DNA of 61,564 nt, from NCBI GenBank assembly GCA_018701215.1, contig JABIWH010000008.1, positions 1 through 61,564 on the forward strand, read 5' to 3'. Made by a program: the position numbers and the translations under genes. The notes under the pieces are model-generated. The model made no database searches. It saw only the letters and a list, made by a program, of their open reading frames with translations, and had not been told where the DNA came from. The stretch comes from Rhodospirillaceae bacterium (lineage in GTDB: Bacteria; Pseudomonadota; Alphaproteobacteria; GCA-2731375). This document shows, piece after piece, positions 36,716 through 45,609 of this stretch. The first letter of the stretch is position 1; the number at the start of each line of letters is the position of its first letter.

Positions 36716-38290
36716 ATGGGTAAAGTCAAAAACATTCTGTTCATCATGTATGACCAATTGCGGGCCGATTATCTGGGCTGCGAGGGCCATCCGACAATCA
36801 AGACGCCGCACATGGATGCCCTGGCGGCGCGCGGCGTGCGCTTTAACCGGGCCTATTCTCAGGCACCAGTCTGCGGGCCTTCGCGCGTCTCGTTCTATAC
36901 TGGGCGCTATATGTCCAGCCATGGGGCGGGTTACAACAATGTGCCGTTTTCCCTGGATCAATGGACCATGGGAGATTATTTGCGCGAAGTCGGCATGCGT
37001 TCCGTGCTGGTAGGCAAAACCCATATGGTGCCCGATCAAAGCGGCATGAAGCGGCTGCAAATCAATCCGGTCTCGGAATTGGGCGTTTGGATCAGCCAGT
37101 CGGGCTTCGAAGCGTTCGAGCGTGATGACGGCCTGCATCCCAACCAGGCGGTGGACCCGATGCTCACCTACAACGAATACTTACGCGGCAAGGGCTATGA
37201 CGGCGACAATCCCTGGCACGACCATGCCAATTCAGCCGAGGGGCCCAATGGCGAAATATTAAGCGGCTGGCACATGCGCTACGCCCGCCTGCCCGCCAGG
37301 GTGGCGGAGGAAGATTCCGAAACGCCGTATATGACCAGTCGCGCCGTGGAATTTATTGACCAGGCTGGTGACGAACCCTGGTGTCTGCATTTCTCTCTGA
37401 TCAAGCCCCATTGGCCCTATGTAGCGCCCGCGCCCTATCACGAAATGTATGGCCCCAACCAGATCATCCCCGCCAATATAAGTCGCGAGGAAGTCGACAA
37501 CCCCCATCCCGTGGTGGGCGCCTTTCAAGGCCATGAGGGCAGCGAGAATTTTCGCCGCGAAGAAGTCCGCCAAACCGTGATCCCCACCTACATGGGCCTG
37601 ATCACGCAATGCGATGACCAACTGGGCCGCTTGATCGCGTTCCTTGAAGAACGCGGACGCCTGGATGACACCATGATCGTATTGACGTCCGACCATGGCG
37701 ACTACCTTGGCGACCACGGCCTGGCCGAAAAGGATCTCCTGCATGAAGAAGTGGCCCGCATTCCCATGATTATCTACGATCCTGATGCAGAGGCGGACAG
37801 CCGCCGTGGCAGCGTGGATGACCGCCTGGTGGAGGCGATTGACCTGATCCCCACCTTCCTGGACAGCCAGGGCGGTGATTTGCATAACCACCGACTGGAG
37901 GGACGCTCCCTATTGCCCCTGTTGCGCGCCAGCGGCGAAGTGGCTGAATGGCGTGACGCGGTATTCTCGGAGACGGATTACACCTTCCATCCGGCCCGTC
38001 AGGCCCTTGGACTGGGGCCCAACGAAGGCCGGGCCTATATGATCCGGACGGCGGAATGGAAGTATATTTTCTACGAAGGCTTCCGCCCGCAATTGTTCCA
38101 TCTGGCCGAAGATCCCATGGAGCAAAATGATCTCGGCGAAGACCCGGCGCACGCGGCACAGAGTGCGCTGCTGCATGAAAAGCTATTCCAATGGCTGCGC
38201 AATCGGCGCATGGGGGTGATGCCCGATGCGGTGGCCGATCAGCGCACAGGCAAGGCCAAGGAACGGGGTTTTGTATTCGGAGTATGGTGA
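36716..38290 (+). CDS. sulfatase/phosphonate monoester hydrolase-family enzyme
   Basis: An alkaline-phosphatase-superfamily hydrolase of 524 aa. The formylglycine site is C53 in APVCGPSRVSFYTGRY (C-x-P-S-R). The metal pair near the N-terminus is D13-Q14 in MYDQLRADYLG, the D-Q form of phosphonate monoester hydrolases and choline sulfatase, rather than the D-D of arylsulfatases. The second metal site is LTSDHGDYLGDHGLAEKD. No signal peptide, so it is cytoplasmic. The substrate is an organic sulfate or phosphonate ester; which one is unknown. A formylglycine-generating system is not in the window. Confidence 0.88.
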   Translation: MGKVKNILFIMYDQLRADYLGCEGHPTIKTPHMDALAARGVRFNRAYSQAPVCGPSRVSFYTGRYMSSHGAGYNNVPFSLDQWTMGDYLREVGMRSVLVGKTHMVPDQSGMKRLQINPVSELGVWISQSGFEAFERDDGLHPNQAVDPMLTYNEYLRGKGYDGDNPWHDHANSAEGPNGEILSGWHMRYARLPARVAEEDSETPYMTSRAVEFIDQAGDEPWCLHFSLIKPHWPYVAPAPYHEMYGPNQIIPANISREEVDNPHPVVGAFQGHEGSENFRREEVRQTVIPTYMGLITQCDDQLGRLIAFLEERGRLDDTMIVLTSDHGDYLGDHGLAEKDLLHEEVARIPMIIYDPDAEADSRRGSVDDRLVEAIDLIPTFLDSQGGDLHNHRLEGRSLLPLLRASGEVAEWRDAVFSETDYTFHPARQALGLGPNEGRAYMIRTAEWKYIFYEGFRPQLFHLAEDPMEQNDLGEDPAHAAQSALLHEKLFQWLRNRRMGVMPDAVADQRTGKAKERGFVFGVW

Positions 38291-38715
38291 TGAGCAAGTT
38301 GACGGGCGGCTGCCTCTGCGGCGCCATAAGGTTCGAGATCACCGGCGAGCCCATGGTGATCAGCCATTGCCATTGCGCCACCTGCCGCAAGGCGACGGGG
38401 GCGCCGTTCATAACCTGGATCACGCTGGCGCCGGATGGTTTCGCCTATACCCAAGGCAGGCCCGCGATTTATCGCTCGACACCCAGTATACGACGGAGTT
38501 TTTGCGCCGAATGCGGCACCACCCTGGGCTATGCCTCGGACGACTACGATGACGAGTTGGATATTGCCGCCGCCGCGTTGGACGATCCGGCCCAGGTTAG
38601 GCCCGATGACCACATCTGGGTTGACGGCATGCTGCCCTGGCTGAAGTTCGACGACGGCCTGCCCCGCCTGCCGGGCTCCCACTGGGAACATGGTTATCCG
38701 GACCGCTCAAACTAA
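38290..38715 (+). CDS. GFA-family (CENP-V/GFA domain) protein
   Basis: A 141-aa zinc protein starting at ATG 38290, which overlaps the sulfatase stop by one base with GGAG upstream; a longer frame to 38191 overlaps the sulfatase and is unlikely. The ligands are LTGGCLCGAIRFEI, HCHCATCRKATGAPF and RSFCAECGTTLGY. Named for glutathione-dependent formaldehyde-activating enzyme, but most members have unproven roles. The third gene of the DUF1028-sulfatase unit. Confidence 0.85.
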   Translation: MSKLTGGCLCGAIRFEITGEPMVISHCHCATCRKATGAPFITWITLAPDGFAYTQGRPAIYRSTPSIRRSFCAECGTTLGYASDDYDDELDIAAAALDDPAQVRPDDHIWVDGMLPWLKFDDGLPRLPGSHWEHGYPDRSN

Positions 38716-38717
38716 CG

Positions 38718-39245
38718 CTACGCGGCGTCCACCAAAATAAAGGCGATTTGGCAGGGTTCGGTTCCCCGGTTCGACCAGGCATGATTTGTGCCCTGTTGCA
38801 CCACCGTATCGCCGGCCTTTAACAGATAATCTTCGTCGTCCATCATCATGTAGATTTCGCCGGTCAGAATCACGGCATAGTCCACGCTATCGGTGCGGTG
38901 CATGAAGGGATGGCGTGCGCCCTCGACAACATTGGCACCCGCGCCCATCTCGGCAAAAGCCGCCTTGCCGTCCAGATTGGCCAGGACTTCAGGGTCTTCC
39001 GGGTCGAATTGCACGATACGAAAGATTGAGCCATTTTTTGGCGGATGCAGGACCAGCGGCCCGGTGACGGGATCGTCATGCCGCTCCATCACCGCCGGGC
39101 TTTCGCTCACCTGCCACAGGTTGGTCAAGGTCACGCCAGGGCGGTTGGGCCGTTGCAAGATGCATTCAGCCGTATCGTCCATGATAACCGTCGCAACACC
39201 GTTTTCGTCGTGGCCGGTGACCACGCGCCGGATCGGACGCCCCAT
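38718..39245 (-). CDS. cupin-domain protein
   Basis: A 175-aa protein with a C-terminal cupin: HPFMHRTDSVDYAVILTGEI, MMMDDEDYLLKAGDTVVQQG and TNHAWSNRGTEPCQIAFIL, the G-D-x-V-x-Q-x-x-x-x-H-x-W second motif. This type occurs in aromatic and sugar-acid catabolic operons as an isomerase or auxiliary factor. It has an AGGAG site and lies 9 bases after the cyclase gene, so it ends that unit. The specific reaction is unknown. Confidence 0.8.
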   Translation of the reverse strand: MGRPIRRVVTGHDENGVATVIMDDTAECILQRPNRPGVTLTNLWQVSESPAVMERHDDPVTGPLVLHPPKNGSIFRIVQFDPEDPEVLANLDGKAAFAEMGAGANVVEGARHPFMHRTDSVDYAVILTGEIYMMMDDEDYLLKAGDTVVQQGTNHAWSNRGTEPCQIAFILVDAA

Positions 39246-39254
39246 GTGGTTCTC

Positions 39255-40157
39255 CTAAAGTATCGCGACGGGTCGGACCGGGCAGCCAGTGGCGCCCTTG
39301 AACTTCACGGGCAAGACGACGAAACAGAAAGTATCGACAGCCATGCCGGCCAGCTCGCCCAGGGCCATATTCTCAATGATATGAACACCGGCTTCGGCCA
39401 GACAGTGTTGATGCACGGGCATCATGATCTCGGGATGATTAGTGCCGGGCAGAACTTCCAACGCCATGTTGTCAGCGCCAATGGCAACCACGCCCTGTTC
39501 GGTCAGCCATTTCGCGGCACCTTCATCAATGCCCGGCTCGCCTTCCAGATAGATTTCATTGTCGGTCATGAAATAGCGGCCCCAGCCGGTGTTGATCATC
39601 ACCACGTCGCCGGCTTGCGGTGCCACGTCCCTGGCTTCACAAACCCGCTTGAGATCATCCGCCGTCACCGCCCGGCCCGCCGCCAGATGGTCGCCGTCAT
39701 CCAGGCCCGAGACATCCAGACAAAGGCCTCTGGTGATCATGGGGGGAATATTTTCGATACCCAGATCCTTGAGGCCGAAATCACCGACACTGTCGTCGAT
39801 GTTATGGCCGCCATAGAGATGCTCGCCGATACTGAAGTGGCCCAAGGCATCAATGTGGGTGCCCACATGCATGGTCATGCCGACCCGTTCCAGATTGGCG
39901 CCGACCTGGTTGGTGGCGCCCAGCTCGGCCCGCACCTTCATGCTGTTGCGGGCCGTGGCGCCGGAATGGATCACATACGGCGTTTGGTTCGGCGCCATGT
40001 ACGGCGCGCCATTTTCGATGACGAAGCTCAAATCTAGGATCTGTCCGGACTTGGCCATGGCGAGCGCCGCCAAGGTGCTTTCGGGCGTCAGCTGGTTGGC
40101 GGCGCCAAGCTGGTCGCCCGCCCCCCAACGGCTATGATCATGCGCACAGCTAACCAT
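39255..40157 (-). CDS. cyclase-family (kynurenine formamidase-like) hydrolase
   Basis: A 300-aa metal hydrolase of the cyclase/KynB superfamily. The metal site HVGTHIDALGHF (about residue 100) is the H-x-G-T-H-x-D signature, and LCLDVSGLDDGDHL and VMINTGWGRYFM follow. A strong AGGAGG precedes the ATG. Members open amide, lactone or ester rings; in this context, between a sugar-acid dehydratase and a cupin, lactone or amide hydrolysis in a catabolic pathway is plausible but unproven. It lies 14 bases after the dehydratase gene. Confidence 0.83.
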   Translation of the reverse strand: MVSCAHDHSRWGAGDQLGAANQLTPESTLAALAMAKSGQILDLSFVIENGAPYMAPNQTPYVIHSGATARNSMKVRAELGATNQVGANLERVGMTMHVGTHIDALGHFSIGEHLYGGHNIDDSVGDFGLKDLGIENIPPMITRGLCLDVSGLDDGDHLAAGRAVTADDLKRVCEARDVAPQAGDVVMINTGWGRYFMTDNEIYLEGEPGIDEGAAKWLTEQGVVAIGADNMALEVLPGTNHPEIMMPVHQHCLAEAGVHIIENMALGELAGMAVDTFCFVVLPVKFKGATGCPVRPVAIL

Positions 40158-40171
40158 TCCAGTGCCTCCTG

Positions 40172-41971
40172 CTAATGGCTATCGCGGGACTCGCCCCGCT
40201 CCTCGATCACATTGACGAACATGGTGGCCGGTTCCAAACAGGCGCCGGTTTCCAACTGCCCGACCATGGAACGATAGATCTCCTCCCACGGGGTTTGCGA
40301 GCCGGGGAAGTTTGCCTTCCAGGCCGCCTTGCGCTTCTCGATCTCCTCAGTGGGCAACATTACATCCACCGTGCGCTTATTGAGATCGACGCGGACCTGA
40401 TCACCGGTCTCCAAGATCGCCAGACCGCCGCCCACCGCGCTTTCCGGTGAGGCATTGAGAATTGACGGACTGCCCGAGGTGCCGCTTTGCCGGCCATCGC
40501 CCATACAGGCCAGATCTTCGATACCTTCGGCGGCCAGGGCATCGGGGGGCGTCATATTCACCACCTCGGCCGAGCCCGGATAACCCACCGGGCCGTTGCC
40601 CCGAATCACCAAAATGCTCTGCGCGGTAATCTCCAGAGAGGGATCGTTGATGCGGGCGTGATAATCTTCCGGTCCCTCAAAGACAATGGCGCGGGCCTCG
40701 AACGCATCCTCGTCACCGGGGGTGGAGAGGTAACGGCCGCGGAATTTCTCATCGATGACCGAGGTCTTCATCACCGCGCTGTCGAACAGATTGCCGGAAA
40801 GAACCACGAAGCCAGCCTTGGCCATCATGGGATTGTTGTAGGCCCGAATGACGTCGCGGTTGACGTAGGGCGCGGCGGCACGGTCGGCTTCCAGGTTTTC
40901 ACCCATGGTTTTGCCGGTGACGGTCATCGCACTGTTGTTCAATTTGCCCGCGTCCATCAGTTCCTGCATCACCTTGGGCACGCCGCCGGCACGATAGTAA
41001 TCCTCACCCAAATACTCACCGGCGGGCTGCAGGTTGACCAACAGCGGAATATCGTGGCCGTGGGACTGCCAATCTTCCAGGGACAGCTCCACCCCCATGT
41101 GGCGCGAAATGGCAGCCAAATGGATCGGGCAGTTGGATGAACCGCCAATGGCCGACGAGGTGACAATGGCGTTAAGGAAGGCATCGCGGGTCATGACATC
41201 CGATGGCCGCAGGTTTTCGTGCACCATATCGACAATCCGCAGGCCGGTGCGATAGGCCATTTGGCCACGCTCCCTGTAAGGTCCGGGGATGGCGGCGCTA
41301 CCTGGCAGCGTCATGCCCAGGGCCTCGGCCAGCGAATTCATCGAGGTCGCCGTGCCCATGGTATTGCAATGGCCAACGCTTTGCGCCGAGGAGGCCACCA
41401 GTTCAACGAATTTGTCGATATCAATCTCGCCCGCTGCCAACTTCACACGGGCATCCCACACGATGGTGCCCGAACCTGTACGCTCGCCCTCGTGATGGCC
41501 GTTCAGCATCGGGCCGCCCGGCAGCGCGATGGCGGGAATATTTACCGTCGCCGCCCCCATCAACATCGCAGGCGTGGTCTTATCGCAGCCCGTGGTCAAA
41601 ACCACGCCATCAATGGGATAGCCGTGCAGGACTTCGACCAGGGAGAGATATTGCAGATTGCGGTCCAGCGCCGCCGTCGGCCGCTTGCCCGTCTCCTGGA
41701 TGGGATGTACGGGGAATTCGATGGGTACGCCGCCGGCGCTGATAATGCCGTCTCGCACCCGCTTGGCCAGTTCAATATGATGGCGGTTGCAGGGTGAGAG
41801 ATCGCTGCCCGTTTGCGCAATACCAATGATGGGCCGGCCCGAGCGCAGCTCCTCCGGCGTCAGGCCAAAGTTTAAATAACGCTCCAGATATAGCGCTGAC
41901 ATCTCCCGATTGTTCGGATCATTGAACCAGCGCTGGCTGCGCAATTTCACTTTGATTTCACCGTCCGACAT
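40172..41971 (-). CDS. IlvD/Edd-family dehydratase (sugar-acid dehydratase)
   Basis: A 599-aa Fe-S dehydratase. The start at 41971 (MSDGEIKVKLRSQRWFND) has GGGAG upstream; the longer frame adds 15 residues. Cluster cysteines lie in GSDLSPCNRHH, TTGCDKTTPAML and VGHCNTMGTATSMN. The opening RSQRWFNDP and SALYLERYLNFGL resemble L-arabinonate/D-xylonate-type dehydratases rather than true IlvD. The product would be a 2-keto-3-deoxy acid. The substrate sugar acid is not determinable here. First gene of a three-gene unit with the cyclase and cupin. Confidence 0.87.
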   Translation of the reverse strand: MSDGEIKVKLRSQRWFNDPNNREMSALYLERYLNFGLTPEELRSGRPIIGIAQTGSDLSPCNRHHIELAKRVRDGIISAGGVPIEFPVHPIQETGKRPTAALDRNLQYLSLVEVLHGYPIDGVVLTTGCDKTTPAMLMGAATVNIPAIALPGGPMLNGHHEGERTGSGTIVWDARVKLAAGEIDIDKFVELVASSAQSVGHCNTMGTATSMNSLAEALGMTLPGSAAIPGPYRERGQMAYRTGLRIVDMVHENLRPSDVMTRDAFLNAIVTSSAIGGSSNCPIHLAAISRHMGVELSLEDWQSHGHDIPLLVNLQPAGEYLGEDYYRAGGVPKVMQELMDAGKLNNSAMTVTGKTMGENLEADRAAAPYVNRDVIRAYNNPMMAKAGFVVLSGNLFDSAVMKTSVIDEKFRGRYLSTPGDEDAFEARAIVFEGPEDYHARINDPSLEITAQSILVIRGNGPVGYPGSAEVVNMTPPDALAAEGIEDLACMGDGRQSGTSGSPSILNASPESAVGGGLAILETGDQVRVDLNKRTVDVMLPTEEIEKRKAAWKANFPGSQTPWEEIYRSMVGQLETGACLEPATMFVNVIEERGESRDSH

Positions 41972-42076
41972 GGCCCCGCTCCCTGCTATTTTTGGCGACA
42001 ATTCTTTCACAGCCACCGCTTATAGCAGATTGCCAGACCGAGGGGCGACTATTACAGGCCCGGCTACTACTGCCCT

Positions 42077-42910
42077 CTAAATATCCTCGGCGGCCTCGCG
42101 CTCGGCGCGTTTTTTCTCGACCATACGGGCGCCCAGGATGGAGATTTCGTAAAGCAGCAGGATCGGCACGCCGAGGCCGACTTGGCTGATCACATCGGGG
42201 GGCGTCAAAATCGCGGCGGCGGCAAAGGTAATGACAACGGCGTACTTGCGTTTCGCGGCCAGACCCTTGGACGTCACCATCCCGGCCCGTGCCATCAGCA
42301 TCAGGACCACCGGCAGTTGGAAAGACAGGCCGAAGGCGAAGATCAACTTCATCACCAACGAGAGATATTCGTTGACCTTAGGCTCCATCTGAATGGCCAG
42401 GGTGCCAAGGCCGCCGGCGGTTTCAAAGCCTTTGAAGAACTGGAACGCCAGTGGAAAAATCAGGTAATAAACCAGCGAGGCGCCCAACAGGAACAGCACC
42501 GGCGTCGCCATCAAAAAGGGCAGGAAGGCCCGGCGCTCATGCTTGTATAAACCCGGCGCAACGAAGGCCCAGATCTGTCCCGCCACGATGGGGAAGGTCA
42601 TGCAGACGGAGCCGAAAAAGGCCACTTTCAGATATGTGAAAAAAGCTTCATGCAGACCGGTATAGATCAGGCGCCGGCCTTCTTCCCCTTCCATCACATC
42701 GGCCAGGGGCTGGACCAGAAACTCGTAGATCTCCTCGGCCACCACATAACAAAGCACAAAACCGATAACCAACGCGCCAATGGACCAAAGCAGACGGTTG
42801 CGCAGCTCCACCAGGTGCTGGATCAGGGGCATTTTTTCGGCTTCGACCTCATCCTCGGCAAGCTCGCCGTCAACGCTTTCGAGGTCCGTTTCAATTTGCT
42901 CCTGGGACAC
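42077..42910 (-). CDS. tatC: TatC, Sec-independent translocase core
   Basis: TatC binds twin-arginine signal peptides in the inner membrane. The 277-aa protein has six helices, the early motif MPLIQHLVELRNRLLWSIG with the conserved LRxR-type stretch, a central FYLKV-like periplasmic/cytoplasmic loop (FFTYLKVAFFGSV), and LTPPDVISQVGLGVPILLLYE near the end. It starts 3 bases after tatB stops. Clients visible in this window are NapA and NapG. Confidence 0.96.
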   Translation of the reverse strand: MSQEQIETDLESVDGELAEDEVEAEKMPLIQHLVELRNRLLWSIGALVIGFVLCYVVAEEIYEFLVQPLADVMEGEEGRRLIYTGLHEAFFTYLKVAFFGSVCMTFPIVAGQIWAFVAPGLYKHERRAFLPFLMATPVLFLLGASLVYYLIFPLAFQFFKGFETAGGLGTLAIQMEPKVNEYLSLVMKLIFAFGLSFQLPVVLMLMARAGMVTSKGLAAKRKYAVVITFAAAAILTPPDVISQVGLGVPILLLYEISILGARMVEKKRAEREAAEDI

Positions 42911-42913
42911 GGC

Positions 42914-43393
42914 TCAGGCGTCCGTGCTTTTGGTTGCGGCCTCGCCGTTCACGTCTTCGGTTGCCGCAACATCGGGCTCGCTATCCAGCAGATTGCCGCT
43001 CATATCCAGGCCTAAATCGGCAAGCTCTTCGTCGCTGGCATCTATCTCGTCATCGGGGGGCCATTTCAATGGCGTCGCGGGCGGCGTGGAATAACCGCTG
43101 TCCGTGCTGTCGGACTTGGATTGATCCGTCAGGTCGTCAATTTTGAAGTCGTCAGGTCCCATCATTTCGGCGGAACCGAATTCGCCAAGGCTTTCACCGG
43201 CCTTGCGCAGCTCATCAATTTCCGACTCGGCGATCATGTCGTTGACGCTGTTTTGCAGATCGCGGGTGATGCCCCGGGCCTTGGCAATCCATTGACCCAC
43301 CGTTCGCAGGGTGCGCGGCAGATCCTTGGGTCCGATGACCACGATCGCCACCACGGCGATCACCAATATTTCGGTCCAACCTATGTCCAGCAT
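42914..43393 (-). CDS. tatB: TatB
   Basis: TatB forms the signal-receptor complex with TatC. The 159-aa protein begins MLDIGWTEILVIAVVAIVVI and continues GPKDLPRTLRTVGQWIAKAR, the membrane helix, hinge and amphipathic helix. The C-terminal 80 residues are acidic and disordered. The first residues match the Tat A/B pattern with an early glutamate (E8). Confidence 0.94.
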   Translation of the reverse strand: MLDIGWTEILVIAVVAIVVIGPKDLPRTLRTVGQWIAKARGITRDLQNSVNDMIAESEIDELRKAGESLGEFGSAEMMGPDDFKIDDLTDQSKSDSTDSGYSTPPATPLKWPPDDEIDASDEELADLGLDMSGNLLDSEPDVAATEDVNGEAATKSTDA

Positions 43394-43456
43394 GGCGCTA
43401 GATTCCGTTCCGCCGCCTCAGGCGATCCCGCCGCGCGCGGCGCGGCAACGGAAACC

Positions 43457-43687
43457 TTAACTCTTTGCCGTCTCGTCCTTGGCGGCGCTGGATTGCACTG
43501 GCTTGGCATCATCGCCATCAAGGTTTTCTTGCGGGGCGGAGACAACCTTTTCTTCCTCGGCCATACCAGCCTTGAAGCTTTTGATACCCTTTGCCATGTC
43601 GCCCATCAGCGCCGACAGTTTGCCGCGGCCAAATAACAGAACGACCAGCAGAACGACGATCGCGATTTGCCAAAAACTCAAGCCCAT
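43457..43687 (-). CDS. tatA: TatA
   Basis: TatA forms the size-variable export assemblies. The 76-aa protein has FWQIAIVVLLVVLLFGRGKL followed by SALMGDMAKGIKSFKAGMAE, the hallmark helix-FGRGK-amphipathic pattern. GGAGT precedes the ATG. It is the first gene of tatABC and carries its own predicted promoter upstream. Confidence 0.95.
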   Translation of the reverse strand: MGLSFWQIAIVVLLVVLLFGRGKLSALMGDMAKGIKSFKAGMAEEEKVVSAPQENLDGDDAKPVQSSAAKDETAKS

Positions 43688-43740
43688 GAGTGTAACTCCG
43701 TATATTGGGGCGCAATCTCACGCCCACCAAATTCGCCGGC

Positions 43741-43769
43741 AATATGGCAGAAGCACCGCGCCGACGCAA
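43741..43769 (-). promoter_or_regulatory. predicted tatABC promoter
   Basis: Minus-strand TTGCGT (43764-43769) and CATATT (43741-43746) are separated by 17 bases, inside the 170-base gap between scpB and tatA. Initiation near 43734 would leave a leader of about 47 bases. No other feature was seen in the gap. Confidence 0.45.
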
Positions 43770-43857
43770 CGTAGGCAACATATGGCCCTTGCGCCGCCGT
43801 TCGTCGAGCAAAATCGTCCAATTAATGCCGCACCTAAAGCATCGTGCCCGGAGAGAT

Positions 43858-44667
43858 TCAGCCCTGAATATCGATGATTTCCGCCGTTTGCACCGGCTCG
43901 CTATCTCCGCTCTGGGGGGACTTGTCGGTTTCAGCTGCTTGGGAGCTACCAAGTTTGGGCAAAGTGGCCTGACTGCCATCGTCACCATCTTCCAACGGGT
44001 CTTCGGGCTCTCTATGCGAGAGGGGCAAAAGATCGGTGCGCGCCTGTCCTTCCAACAACCCCGACGCCTTCAATTCGTCAAGCCCTGGCAGGTCCTTGAC
44101 GTGTTGAAAGCCGAAATGCTCCAAAAAGCCATCGGTGGTGCCATAGGTCACGGGCCGGCCCGGTGTGCGGCGGCGGCCACGAATACGCACCCAACCCAGT
44201 TCCATCAACAAATCCAGCGTGCCTTTCGACAGGCTGACGCCGCGCACATCCTCAATCTCGGCCCGGGTCACGGGCTGATGGTAGGCGGTGATAGCCAGGG
44301 TTTCCAAGCCGGCGCGGGACAGTTTGCGCATCTGCTGGCGGTGTTCCTGTAACAGGAAATGCAGATCGGGAGCCGTCCGCATGGCCCATTTTCCCGCTAC
44401 TTGCAGCAAATTGACGCCCCGGTTGGCATAGTGCGCCGACAACTCCGCCAAAAGGCTGGGCACATCCGCGCCCTCGGGCAGGCGCGCTGACAGGCTGGCC
44501 TCGTCCAGGGGTTCGGTGGCCGCGAACAACAAAGCCTCGACCATCCGCAGGTGAGCCGCTTCGTCTTCTTGTGCGGGCCTCTCCACCTCGTTTTCGACAT
44601 GGTTTTCCACATGGTTTTCCACTGGGCTCCCGCTGGGGTCCTGAGTGGATGCATTATCAGCCGTCAT
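43858..44667 (-). CDS. scpB: ScpB, condensin kleisin-partner
   Basis: ScpB is the winged-helix partner of ScpA in the SMC condensin that compacts the chromosome. The 269-aa protein has HLRMVEALLFAATEPLDEAS, LSRAGLETLAITAYHQPVTR and VTYGTTDGFLEHFGFQHVKDL, all conserved. The N-terminal 30 residues contain a short repeat (VENHVENHVENEVE, encoded by a near-direct DNA repeat around 44600) and the last 60 residues are acidic; both ends look disordered. It overlaps scpA by 4 bases. Confidence 0.95.
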   Translation of the reverse strand: MTADNASTQDPSGSPVENHVENHVENEVERPAQEDEAAHLRMVEALLFAATEPLDEASLSARLPEGADVPSLLAELSAHYANRGVNLLQVAGKWAMRTAPDLHFLLQEHRQQMRKLSRAGLETLAITAYHQPVTRAEIEDVRGVSLSKGTLDLLMELGWVRIRGRRRTPGRPVTYGTTDGFLEHFGFQHVKDLPGLDELKASGLLEGQARTDLLPLSHREPEDPLEDGDDGSQATLPKLGSSQAAETDKSPQSGDSEPVQTAEIIDIQG

Positions 44668-45518
44668 CGGCCTTCGGCCTCCTTGATATAGATGGGTCCG
44701 AACGTCTGGCCTTGGCGCAGGTTCAGGCGCCCTTGTTTGGCAAGCTCCAGCGAGGCGGTAAAGGTCGACGCCAGGGCCGAGCGCAGCTCCATCCCGACTT
44801 TCAAATCGGCGGGTAGAAAGGCCTCCAGGCTGGCCCAGTCCGGCATATTACCCAGAAACAGGGATAATCGGCGTACCGCTTCCTCGATCGAAAGAATGGC
44901 CGGCGGCCGCGGCGTTATCGAGGTTACGACGGATCGGTCAACCTGGCCCACATAGGCCATCAACAAATCATAGACACTGCAATCATAGTGGGATTTGCGG
45001 ATCACCGTGATGCCTTCGGGTGCGCCACGGGGAAAGATATCGACGCCCAGTCGTTCACGCTGCATCAGGGTATCGGCCGCCTCGCGCATGGCTTCCAGGC
45101 GCTGCAGCTGGTGTTGCAGGCGGGCCGCCAATTCCTCGCCGGTTGGTTCCTCGTCACCGGGCTGTGGCGGCAGCAGCAAGCGCGATTTCAAATAGGCCAG
45201 CCAGGCCGCCATGACCAGATAGTCCGCCGCCACCTCCAGGCGCAGAAGCCGGGCCTCGGCGATGAACGTCAAATACTGCTCCGCCAAATCCAGAATGGAA
45301 ATTCCGGTCAAATCCAGTTTTTGCTGCCGCGACAGGGTCAGCAGTACATCCAACGGCCCCTCATAGCCATCCAAGCTGACCAGGAAGCTTTCACCCGTAC
45401 CCGCCGCCAAGTCCGGGTTCGGCGGTGGCCCCTCGAAAGCTTCGTTGGTATCCGCCGACACACCCTCGCCCGCATTTTCAGCGGCATTTTTTATATTGGG
45501 TTCATTGCTCTGCACCAT
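44664..45518 (-). CDS. scpA: ScpA, condensin kleisin
   Basis: ScpA bridges the SMC heads. The 284-aa protein has the family core FLVSLDGYEGPLDVLLTLSR at about residues 44-63, then LDLTGISILDLAEQYLTFI and AADYLVMAAWLAYLKSRLLL. The first 40 residues are variable. It is the fourth gene of the dgt-argS-SPOR-nagZ-scpA-scpB series, with a 91-base gap after nagZ. Confidence 0.95.
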   Translation of the reverse strand: MVQSNEPNIKNAAENAGEGVSADTNEAFEGPPPNPDLAAGTGESFLVSLDGYEGPLDVLLTLSRQQKLDLTGISILDLAEQYLTFIAEARLLRLEVAADYLVMAAWLAYLKSRLLLPPQPGDEEPTGEELAARLQHQLQRLEAMREAADTLMQRERLGVDIFPRGAPEGITVIRKSHYDCSVYDLLMAYVGQVDRSVVTSITPRPPAILSIEEAVRRLSLFLGNMPDWASLEAFLPADLKVGMELRSALASTFTASLELAKQGRLNLRQGQTFGPIYIKEAEGR

Positions 45519-45609
45519 GGCGGGATTATACCCATTCCACGCCTCTGGCCAAGCTGATTAACGCAATATCTTGTGGGCAACTTTTCCCACACCCCAAAAT
45601 AGATACAGC

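Noticed and set aside
37259..37891. 210-codon minus-strand frame
   Set aside because: Antisense to the sulfatase, no ribosome site or domain.
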